A stretch of DNA of 34,610 nt from positions 1-34,610 of the forward strand of contig CAVKQB010000018.1 of the NCBI GenBank assembly GCA_963658575.1, given 5' to 3'. This stretch comes from W0P28-013 sp963658575. Lineage in GTDB: Bacteria > Bacteroidota > Bacteroidia > Bacteroidales > Paludibacteraceae. The position numbers were made by a program, and so were the translations under genes. Of this stretch, positions 5,815-13,642 are shown piece after piece. The notes beneath the pieces are model-generated. The model saw nothing but the letters and a program-made list of their open reading frames with translations. It ran no database searches and had not been told where the DNA came from. The first letter of the stretch is position 1; each line of letters opens with the position of its first letter.

Positions 5815-7653
5815 TTACTTCACAACGACTTTGTGTATTGTGCTGCCGACGCTGACCATATAGATGCCCTGCGGCAGGGTGCGCGTTTCGTAGTCGTTTG
5901 CGGCCGTAAAGTTAGCGATATTTTGGCCAAGTGCAGTGAAAATGCGCACATTTTCGCCTTCGGCACCGGCAATTGTCAGTGTGTTGTAGGCGGCGTAGAT
6001 TTGCACAGCGTTGTCGTTGGCAGTTTCGATGGCGGTAACGGGGCCGTCGTCTTTTTTAATGGTAGTAAAGTTGCGGCCGGGGAAGGTGAAGCACGACACT
6101 ACGCTATACCAAGAGCCACTATCGGTGGGTTTGAAAGTCTCTTCGGAACCGAGCCACGAAATGGCTATACTCTTACTTGCGCGGCTTACTGCTACGAGTG
6201 TATCACCCTTGGCGGCACAAGCATAAGCGGTAGCCATACCGCCACCCAAAACAAGGTTGTACGTCGCGCCAAGTTCGAGGTTTTTGTTGTACGCATCGAG
6301 GAATATCGCTGGTGTGCTCCAGTCATAGCCATAAGCGAAAACGCTGTCGGCGGTGGCAATGACATTGTTTATCTTCACCATTTTTGTTTCTCCCGCTTTG
6401 AGCAGTCCGTTCACACCTGCGCCCGTAGCGGGGTCGAGTTCCAAAATAAAGCCTTCATACACCTTCGTGCTCGAGTTTAATGCCATCGATTCAGAAACCG
6501 TCAGAGCCGCGTTCGAAGTCGAGTTAGTGATGCCGCCCGAAATGAACAAGCGGCTGTTGTCGCTGCTCAATGCGAGGTCCTCCAACTGCACGGTTTTGTT
6601 GACATTGTTCTGCACCAGCCAGTCGGCTTGCAGCGTGGCCGCATCGACACGAGCGGAGATGATGGCCGCATTGTCGGCCGTAGGCGTGAGGGTTTTGCCG
6701 CCAAACGAAACGGCATCTTTGGAGGAATTGGGCTGCAAGGTTCCGGCCAGATAGAGTTTGCCGCCATTGCAGCGCACGTTTTGGAAATAGTCTTGGGTGG
6801 ATGCGCCTGTTGTGCACGCATGGTTGTTGTAGCTCAAATCGCTGTTCAGCTTAAGCAGAAAGGCGTTGCCGGCGGCGTACTGCGAGTTGCCGTTCCACGT
6901 ATCGGTGTTGTGGTGTGCGATGGTCGTCTCGTCGATGACCAAGTCGCGGCGCAGGCGGCCTACCACGTAGAGGTTGCCGTTGCCGTCTTCGGCAGCATCG
7001 TAGAAGTAGAAGCCGTCGGTCGTTTTGGCCGTTTGGTCGGCGGCTTTAGGAGCGGCCGACCAGTCGCACTTCAGCAGGTTTGTCTTCGCGATTTTGCCGT
7101 TGGCATTCACTTTCACGAGCAACGGTTGGTATGTACGGGCATAATCAGCGTCGTCGGCCATCACATAGTCGATGGTTGTTTTCGCGCCATTGGCATCGAC
7201 AAGCGTAACAAGCACCGTGCTATCGCCGCCTTCGGACGTTATCGTCGGGCGCAATTTCAGTGCCAGAAACGCGCCGCCATCGGTTGTAGGCGTAAAACCA
7301 CTGCCGGCAATGAACACTTCGCCAGCGTTGCTGTAAACGCTCCACAGCAAATTGCCTTGGAGGTCGTGTTTTGTCAGCAAAAAGTTCGACAAACCGGCCG
7401 ACGAAGAACCCGTATAGGCACTACCTGTGTAGGTCTGGTTCATGAAAGTAGTTTGGTCGGGAGTTGCCCCTATAGAGCCAAAAATAGCCAATTCGAAAAT
7501 GCCGCCCGAAGCGTTGATCTTCGCATCGTAGATTTGGGTTGTACCAGCGGGAGCAACCAATTCCTCATGCCAGTTGAGCGTTACGTTTTGCGCCTGTGCG
7601 CCCACGAAAGCGGCAGCAGCAAGCACGACAGAGAGTAGTTTTTTTGTTTTCAT
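5815..7653 (-). CDS. T9SS type A cargo protein, propeller-like
   Basis: Encodes 612 residues from the ATG at 7653 (MKTKKLLSVVL); the upstream frame lies in promoter sequence. Residues 1-20 are a signal peptide (AAFVGAQAQ). The middle has repeated strand patterns such as DGNGNLYVVGRL and CNGGKLYLAGTLQP, typical of beta-propeller or SBBP-like proteins. The last 65-70 residues (AVQIYAAYNTLTIAGAE, then LPQGIYMVSVGSTIHKVVVK) form a T9SS type A sorting domain, so the protein should cross the outer membrane and be anchored or released at the surface. It is divergent from the TonB receptor operon, and its own promoter lies at 7702-7732. The divergent pairing hints at a joint role but does not prove it. 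Confidence 0.88.
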   Translation of the reverse strand: MKTKKLLSVVLAAAAFVGAQAQNVTLNWHEELVAPAGTTQIYDAKINASGGIFELAIFGSIGATPDQTTFMNQTYTGSAYTGSSSAGLSNFLLTKHDLQGNLLWSVYSNAGEVFIAGSGFTPTTDGGAFLALKLRPTITSEGGDSTVLVTLVDANGAKTTIDYVMADDADYARTYQPLLVKVNANGKIAKTNLLKCDWSAAPKAADQTAKTTDGFYFYDAAEDGNGNLYVVGRLRRDLVIDETTIAHHNTDTWNGNSQYAAGNAFLLKLNSDLSYNNHACTTGASTQDYFQNVRCNGGKLYLAGTLQPNSSKDAVSFGGKTLTPTADNAAIISARVDAATLQADWLVQNNVNKTVQLEDLALSSDNSRLFISGGITNSTSNAALTVSESMALNSSTKVYEGFILELDPATGAGVNGLLKAGETKMVKINNVIATADSVFAYGYDWSTPAIFLDAYNKNLELGATYNLVLGGGMATAYACAAKGDTLVAVSRASKSIAISWLGSEETFKPTDSGSWYSVVSCFTFPGRNFTTIKKDDGPVTAIETANDNAVQIYAAYNTLTIAGAEGENVRIFTALGQNIANFTAANDYETRTLPQGIYMVSVGSTIHKVVVK

Positions 7654-7701
7654 AATTTTATTGTTTTTTGTTAGAATTTTCGGAAGAACATTTTCACGCC
7701 G

Positions 7702-7732
7702 CAAAATTACGGCAAGCCCATCGGCGCGGCAA
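7702..7732 (-). promoter_or_regulatory. Bacteroidota promoter of the T9SS cargo gene
   Basis: Minus-strand TTG (7730-7732), a 20-base spacer and TAATTTTG (7702-7709) match the TTG / TAnnTTTG promoter of the phylum. The expected transcript starts near 7696, giving a leader of about 40 bases before the ATG at 7653. Confidence 0.75.
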
Positions 7733-7760
7733 TCCCTATTTGTGATGATTTTTCGGAGGA

Positions 7761-7813
7761 GAAAAATCCCCATTTTGTGGTATTTCGCACAATGGAAAGC
7801 GGCATTACCTTTG
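7761..7813 (+). promoter_or_regulatory. Promoter and candidate operator of the TonB receptor operon
   Basis: The -7 box TACCTTTG lies at 7806-7813. The -33 region is weak (TTT at 7783-7785, 20-base spacer). Overlapping it is AATCCC-N8-GGTATT (7765-7784), an imperfect inverted repeat of the form AATnCC-N8-GGnATT. The block AAAAATCCCCATTTTG plus GGTATT (7762-7784) recurs in front of feoAB with 22 of 23 bases identical and the same 28-base distance from its TTTG to the -7 box. A metal-responsive repressor site is inferred. Confidence 0.65.
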
Positions 7814-7820
7814 TCGTGCC

Positions 7821-10604
7821 ATGCAAAAAGCGGTTGCTATACTATTTATGGTGTGTTGCGTGCTAACGACAAACGCTGCTAACACACTCACTATCAGGCT
7901 GTTCGACAAATCGACGAAGCAGCCTGTGGCCGATGCTGCCGTGTATGCCCAAGACGACGGAGGCACACTCATCGGCACCATCAGCGACGACAACGGCACA
8001 GCGCATCTGCGGCTCGACGACGGCACGCACACCATATTCGTTTCGCACATACAGTACAATCCGCTGCAAAGTGCCATCGTGCTGCGCAGCGACACCACGT
8101 TGGTAGCTTTCGTGCAGAGCAACACGCGCCAACTGCAGGAGGTGGTAGTTACCGCTTCGGAATCGAAGAAAATCAGTTCGGTTTCGACCATCGGGCGCGA
8201 TGCCATGAGCCACCTGCAGCCCACCAGCCTGAACGACCTTGTGGAACTGCTGCCGGGCGGCATAGCGCAAACGCCCACGCTCACGCAAGCCAACACCATC
8301 GCCCTACGCGAGACCGGCACGCTCGGCTCGAACGGCCAGAAGACACAAAACGCCAACTACACCACCAATGCGCTCGGCACGCTGTTCGTGGTGGACGGCG
8401 CGCCCATCAACACCGATGCCAACCTGCAATATGCCGCCGGCGGCTCGACCGACATCGACCAGCAACGCGACATCACCAACCGAGGCGTGGACATGCGCAC
8501 CATCAGCACCGACGACATCGAAAGCGTGGAGGTGATTCGCGGCATTCCGTCGGTGGAATACGGCAACCTGACCAGCGGCGTGATGAACATCAAGAAGATA
8601 CGCAAGCCGACCAAACTCAACGCACGCTTCAAAGCCGACGACAAAAGCCAACTTTTCGCCATCGGCAAAGGGTTTGCGCTCGATTCGGCACAGAAAAACG
8701 TGATGAACGTCGATGGCAGCCTGCTCAACGCCTACGCCGACATACGCAATCCGCTCGAAAACTACAAGCGTGCCAACGTGTCGGTGCGCCTCACAAGCGA
8801 CCTGACGGCAGCCCGCACCACATGGCGTTTCACGCCGTCGGCCGACTACACCGGCTCGTTCGACAACTACAAAACCGACGAAAATCTGAGTTACGGCGGC
8901 ATCAACACGTTCAAATCGACCTACCACAAAATAGCGATTGGCAGCGGCATGCGCGTTACGCCCAACGACGGCAAATACTTCAAAAGTGCGCATCTGAACG
9001 TGCAGGCCACGCAGCAATTCGACCGCCTCGACCGCCAAGTGCTGGTTGCGCCCACGCGCGTGGGCATTGCGCCGAGCAGCACCGAGCCTGGCGAGTACGA
9101 TGCGCACCTATTGTTCGGTCAATATGTGGCCAACTACCAAGTGGACGGCAAGCCATTCACAGCGTTTGCCAAGGCTTCGGCCGATTTCGATTTCGATGCG
9201 CAACACATACGCAATGCGCTGAAATTCGGCGTAGAATGGAATCTGTCGAAAAATTTCGGGCGAGGACAGATTTACGATTTGGCACATCCGCTATCGGCCA
9301 GCGGCTGGGGCACACGCCCACGCGCCTACAACACCATTCCGGCGTTGCAAACGCTGGCCTTTTATGCGCAGGACTACATCACGGCGCACGCCGGCAATCA
9401 CACGTTCGACGCACGGCTGGGTGTGCGCGGTACAGCCATGCCAGGTTTGGACAAACGCTACGCCATTCACGGTCGGTGCTACATCGACCCGCGCATCAAC
9501 CTGCAATGGACGCCGCCCACGTTGGGCGAAAAGCAGTGGAAAATGTCGCTCTCGGGCGGCATCGGCTGGACGACACGCATGCCAACACTCAACTACCTCT
9601 ATCCCGACCCAAACTTCGTGGACATCATACAACTCGGGTTCTACAGCCAGACAAATCCCGAACAGTACAGCCGCTACAACATTGTGAGTTACAAGCAAGA
9701 TGCCACCAACTACGACCTGCAACCAGCACGCAACCGCAAATGGGAGGTACGCGCCGACTTCGAAGTGGCTGGCAACCGCCTGTGGGTCTGCTTTTTCGAC
9801 GAGCGCATGTCGTCGGGATTCCGCTACACGAACCAATACAGCGTGTTCGCATACAAAAGTTACGACGCTTCGGGCATCAACAGCGCCACACTGACCGACA
9901 AACCCGACCTGAACACCCTACCCTACGAGACCAAGCAAAAATTGGACGGTTACCGTTTTGTAGAAAACGGCAGCAAACAAAACAAAATCGGCGTGGAATG
10001 GGAATTTTCGTCGTGCCGCATCAAACCGCTGCGCACAGCCATACGGTTCAGCGGCGCGTGGTTTCGCAGCACCTATGTCAATAGCCGCCCGATGTACTAC
10101 ACCATGAGCAGCGTGGTCGATGGCGTGATAATTGCCGACAACTACGTGGGATTGTACGATTGGAACGACGGACGCGTGAACGAGCAACTCAGCACCAATC
10201 TGCTGTTCGACACGCAAATACCCGAATGGGGGCTGATATTCTCGACTTCGGTGCAAGCCATGTGGTTTGTGGCCACGCAACGCCTGCCGCAAAACGGCAC
10301 ACCCACACAGTACCTATCGGCCGAAGACGGCGCGCTGCACGACTACACCGCCGAAGCCGTTGCCGCCAATCCGCTGCTGCAACACCTTATTTACCATGTG
10401 AGCGATGCGGCGTTCGAGCGTTACACCATTCCGCCAGCCATCTATGTCAATCTGAAAATCACGAAAAACATCGGCCAATGGCTCAGCATGTCGCTGTTTG
10501 TGAACAAACTGATAGACTACACGCCCGATTTCACGCGCAACGGCGTACTCATCAGGCGCAACGAATCGCCCTATTTCGGCATGGAAATGACATTCAAAAT
10601 CTGA
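7821..10604 (+). CDS. TonB-dependent outer-membrane receptor
   Basis: Encodes 927 residues. Residues 1-20 are a signal peptide (CCVLTTNAA). Residues about 22-103 form a carboxypeptidase-regulatory-like beta domain, and LQEVVVTAS (105-113) is the usual junction to the plug. The plug runs to about 262 (IESVEVIRGIPSVEYGN), followed by a 22-strand barrel ending in FKI. It imports a small compound across the outer membrane using TonB energy. It is the first of three tightly packed genes and shares a promoter element with feoAB, so iron, heme or another metal complex is the favoured substrate. Sugar uptake seems less likely because no SusD partner follows. The -7 box ends only seven bases before the ATG, so the transcript may be leaderless; no later start would keep the signal peptide. 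Confidence 0.95.
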   Translation: MQKAVAILFMVCCVLTTNAANTLTIRLFDKSTKQPVADAAVYAQDDGGTLIGTISDDNGTAHLRLDDGTHTIFVSHIQYNPLQSAIVLRSDTTLVAFVQSNTRQLQEVVVTASESKKISSVSTIGRDAMSHLQPTSLNDLVELLPGGIAQTPTLTQANTIALRETGTLGSNGQKTQNANYTTNALGTLFVVDGAPINTDANLQYAAGGSTDIDQQRDITNRGVDMRTISTDDIESVEVIRGIPSVEYGNLTSGVMNIKKIRKPTKLNARFKADDKSQLFAIGKGFALDSAQKNVMNVDGSLLNAYADIRNPLENYKRANVSVRLTSDLTAARTTWRFTPSADYTGSFDNYKTDENLSYGGINTFKSTYHKIAIGSGMRVTPNDGKYFKSAHLNVQATQQFDRLDRQVLVAPTRVGIAPSSTEPGEYDAHLLFGQYVANYQVDGKPFTAFAKASADFDFDAQHIRNALKFGVEWNLSKNFGRGQIYDLAHPLSASGWGTRPRAYNTIPALQTLAFYAQDYITAHAGNHTFDARLGVRGTAMPGLDKRYAIHGRCYIDPRINLQWTPPTLGEKQWKMSLSGGIGWTTRMPTLNYLYPDPNFVDIIQLGFYSQTNPEQYSRYNIVSYKQDATNYDLQPARNRKWEVRADFEVAGNRLWVCFFDERMSSGFRYTNQYSVFAYKSYDASGINSATLTDKPDLNTLPYETKQKLDGYRFVENGSKQNKIGVEWEFSSCRIKPLRTAIRFSGAWFRSTYVNSRPMYYTMSSVVDGVIIADNYVGLYDWNDGRVNEQLSTNLLFDTQIPEWGLIFSTSVQAMWFVATQRLPQNGTPTQYLSAEDGALHDYTAEAVAANPLLQHLIYHVSDAAFERYTIPPAIYVNLKITKNIGQWLSMSLFVNKLIDYTPDFTRNGVLIRRNESPYFGMEMTFKI

Positions 10605-10621
10605 AACAAAACAATACGACT

Positions 10622-11917
10622 ATGAATAGAAAATTAAGCAAAACACTGTGCATTGCGCTGCTCGCGCTCGTCTGTGCTGGCTGCAAGAACGAAACACCGC
10701 AACTTGCCCACGCCACCGACAGCATCGACGTAATCTACCCCGACGGACTCAAAATTCTGTCAAAACGGAACGAAACGCTGAGTTTCGTCAACCGCTCGAC
10801 GGGCGACACCACCACCGTAGCACGCGGCGAAAAGGCAGAACTGCTCGACGGGCTGTACGACTGCCACTATGCGGCGCACATCGCCTACGACAACGACGGC
10901 GCAACCGTCGAAGGCGACCTCTACGGCAGTGCTACATCGCAGAAAATCAGCGGCGACCCGCACTTCAGCATCACCGCCTACCTGTTTGCCTCGAACGACG
11001 ACTTCATCTTCGAGGAGATATTTTTCACCGGCACGCTGCAGCCGTCGGGCAAAAAGTACAACGGCGACGATTTCGTGAAAATCTACAACAACACCGACCA
11101 CGTTCTGTACGCCGATGGCCTCGCGCTGGTAGAATCGAAATTCACTTCGACACAAAAATGGGACTACACGCCCGACATTCGAAAAGACACCATGACCATT
11201 CAGGCACTCTACATCGTGCCGGGCAACGGCAAAGACCACCCCGTGCAACCAGGCGAAAGTTTTATCTTGTGCGACGTGGGCATCGACCACCGCACAGCCA
11301 ACCCCAACTCGTTCGACCTGAGCCACGCCGACTACGAATGGTACGACATCTCGACCAGCCCAAGCAACATGGATATCGACAGCGAAACCGTGCCAAACCT
11401 CGACAAATGGTACTGCTACACGCTCAGTTTCTGGATTCTGCACGACCGCGGATTCAAATCGTACGCCTTGGCGCGCATTCCCATCGACAAAGAGACCTAT
11501 CTGACCGACTATCTGTACACGTTCAACTACACGATGCACCTGCCGGCTGGCGATTTTCCCATGGAACAGACGGCCTACAAACTGCCTAACGCATGGATTG
11601 TGGACGGCGTGAACTGCAGTGTCGAGGCTGTGCGCGAATGGAACATTCTGCCACCCAACATCGATGCTGGCTGGACGCACTGCGGCACCATCGACAAAGA
11701 CGCAACACGCTACTTCAAAAGTGTGCGCCGCAAAATGCTCTACCTCACCGACGACGGTCGCCGCGTGCTGAAGGACACGAACAACTCGTCGGCCGACTTC
11801 AACAGCGAATGCACGCCGTCCATCGTCGAAGAGCAAGGCACCGCCATCGATGCCAACGGCACTCTGGCCACACAACGCACCTACGACGGCGTTACGCCCA
11901 TCGAAACAGAAGAATGA
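10622..11917 (+). CDS. Outer-membrane lipoprotein, DUF4876-like
   Basis: Encodes 431 residues. The signal sequence ends at Cys21 (CAGC-KNE), so it is a lipoprotein. The remainder looks like an N-terminal beta domain (about 30-120) followed by a larger domain; the stretch KIYNNTDHVLYADGLALVES recalls lamin-tail-like Ig folds. From memory it matches the DUF4876 family, whose genes follow TonB receptors in Bacteroidota; I cannot verify this here. It starts 17 bases after the receptor stop and overlaps the next gene by four bases (ATGA), so the three are one operon. The natural inference is a surface or periplasmic partner of the receptor that captures the substrate, in the way SusD or HmuY do. 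No binding residues can be named. Confidence 0.82.
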   Translation: MNRKLSKTLCIALLALVCAGCKNETPQLAHATDSIDVIYPDGLKILSKRNETLSFVNRSTGDTTTVARGEKAELLDGLYDCHYAAHIAYDNDGATVEGDLYGSATSQKISGDPHFSITAYLFASNDDFIFEEIFFTGTLQPSGKKYNGDDFVKIYNNTDHVLYADGLALVESKFTSTQKWDYTPDIRKDTMTIQALYIVPGNGKDHPVQPGESFILCDVGIDHRTANPNSFDLSHADYEWYDISTSPSNMDIDSETVPNLDKWYCYTLSFWILHDRGFKSYALARIPIDKETYLTDYLYTFNYTMHLPAGDFPMEQTAYKLPNAWIVDGVNCSVEAVREWNILPPNIDAGWTHCGTIDKDATRYFKSVRRKMLYLTDDGRRVLKDTNNSSADFNSECTPSIVEEQGTAIDANGTLATQRTYDGVTPIETEE

Positions 11918-13455
11918 ACCGATTTGCCGACATAAAAACACGCCGCAACGCACTCGTGACCGCCCTGCTGTGCGCACTGACAGCCCTGCCTGCCATAGCG
12001 CGCACCAACGACAGCGTGCCAGCCATCGGTCGGCAAAACGCTGCGTTCCGCTCCGAACGGCTCTTCGCCACGAAAAGTTACGAAAATCCAGCCCTGCGGC
12101 AATGGCTGTTCGACCAATCGCTGACACAGGTCGCACTCGGCGGAGAGTGGAGCCGCCAGCACGAAAGCCTTGTGCCACAAGAGGGCGATGGCGGTTACGG
12201 CGGCAACATCGGCGTAACCACCTTCCGACTGACCAAACGCGGTGCCGTATGGGGAAACGCTTCGTTCGAAATCGGCCGAACAAACAACGTCTTCTTCAAC
12301 GAAACGAGCGACTACCGTCTGCTTGCGCCATACGTTGTGGCCGACACCGTGGGCGGCGACCTGCACGCGCAAAACTATCGATTTGGCGGCGGTTTTGCAC
12401 TGCGCCTGCCCAAAAACTTCAGCATCGGCTTAGATGCCGTCTACCGCGCCAACATCGTCTACCGGCAAATCGACCCACGCCCGAAAAATCTAGTTACCGA
12501 CCTGCAACTCAATCTCGGTGCGGCCTACTCCACCCCCAACGGCTACCGCATCGGGCTGAACGCCAAAGGCGGCCGCTACAAACAGACCAACAGCATGAAG
12601 TTTTTCAGCGAATTGGGCGTGCCAAATGTCGTGCATCTCACCGGACTCGGCACGCACTACTACCGTTTTCAGGGCAGCAACTACGAATCGTACTACAAAG
12701 GCTATACCGCGGGCGGCGGATTCGGTCTGCAACCGCAAAACAGCGGCTGGCACGCTGCCGCCGACTACACATTCCGCACGTTCGAAAAGGTCATCTCGTC
12801 GCTCAACGAACTGCCGATGGCACGCTGCAACGAACACAAAATCGCCAACGAATGGGCTTACATGCACAAAGGCACGACATTTTGGGGCGCAAAACTGACC
12901 GCCGACTACACACGACGAATCGGCACCGAGAACCTGTTCGACGATGCCACCGACAACATCTATCCGCAGATAGGCAGCATTCGGCAATACACAAGCGACG
13001 ATGTCGCCGCCTACCTCGCAGCCATCTACGGCCAGCGCAACGAGCAACGCGAATGGGCTGTTGCACCGCAAATAGGCTACCTGCGCCACGACGAACGCTA
13101 CTTTTTTCCAGCGCAAAATTTGCAGTTCGACCACCTTGCCGTGGCTGCCAGCGGACGTTATGCCGCTACGTGCGGGCGTTGGCGCATCGACAGCAGCCTG
13201 CGCGGCGCATTTTTCGCCAATGTGACGCACCATCTGGCACTCTCCGAGCCCCAATCGGTTTGGCAAACGCCATTCGTGCAGACGTTCGACAACCTGTCCC
13301 AGAATTTTGCCCAAATCGATGCTCGCCTGCATGTGACCTACGCTTGGCGCACCGACTTTGCGCTGTTCGCCCGCGTGGGCTACACCCTCGGCCTCTACCG
13401 CCACGCCCACAACTACACCAACACCCTCGAAGCCGCCATAGGCGTAGCGTTTTGA
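11914..13455 (+). CDS. Outer-membrane beta-barrel protein, DUF6850-like
   Basis: Encodes 513 residues. The start codon overlaps the preceding stop (ATGA). Residues about 1-25 are a signal peptide ending ALPAIA. The rest alternates aromatic and small residues in strand-length runs (for example GGFALRLPKNFSIGLDAVYR) and ends in FARVGYTLGLY...AAIGVAF, as expected for a barrel closing strand. There is no plug or TonB box. It resembles, from memory, the DUF6850 family that occurs with DUF4876 and TonB receptors. In this operon it may be a second pore or a surface component of the uptake complex; that is inferred from gene order only. The next gene, feoAB, starts 187 bases on with its own promoter. 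Confidence 0.82.
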   Translation: MNRFADIKTRRNALVTALLCALTALPAIARTNDSVPAIGRQNAAFRSERLFATKSYENPALRQWLFDQSLTQVALGGEWSRQHESLVPQEGDGGYGGNIGVTTFRLTKRGAVWGNASFEIGRTNNVFFNETSDYRLLAPYVVADTVGGDLHAQNYRFGGGFALRLPKNFSIGLDAVYRANIVYRQIDPRPKNLVTDLQLNLGAAYSTPNGYRIGLNAKGGRYKQTNSMKFFSELGVPNVVHLTGLGTHYYRFQGSNYESYYKGYTAGGGFGLQPQNSGWHAAADYTFRTFEKVISSLNELPMARCNEHKIANEWAYMHKGTTFWGAKLTADYTRRIGTENLFDDATDNIYPQIGSIRQYTSDDVAAYLAAIYGQRNEQREWAVAPQIGYLRHDERYFFPAQNLQFDHLAVAASGRYAATCGRWRIDSSLRGAFFANVTHHLALSEPQSVWQTPFVQTFDNLSQNFAQIDARLHVTYAWRTDFALFARVGYTLGLYRHAHNYTNTLEAAIGVAF

Positions 13456-13565
13456 ACGCACCGCAAACGGGTTATTTGAAGATTTGAAAATTTGAAAATT
13501 TGAAGATTTGAAGATTATTATTCATTCTTCATTCTAAATTCTTAATTCTAAATTCTAAATTAAGA

Positions 13566-13618
13566 AAAAAATCCCCATTTTGCGGTATTGCACGGCTGGG
13601 CGGCATTTTGTAATTTTG
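13566..13618 (+). promoter_or_regulatory. feoAB promoter with the shared operator-like element
   Basis: TTG (13588-13590), a 20-base spacer and TAATTTTG (13611-13618) form a good Bacteroidota promoter. The transcript should start near 13624, about 20 bases before the ATG. The inverted repeat AATCCC-N8-GGTATT (13570-13589) overlaps the -33 element, so a bound protein would block it. The element matches that before the TonB receptor in 22 of 23 bases. Confidence 0.75.
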
Positions 13619-13642
13619 TATCGAGAAAAAAGATAGGATTCG

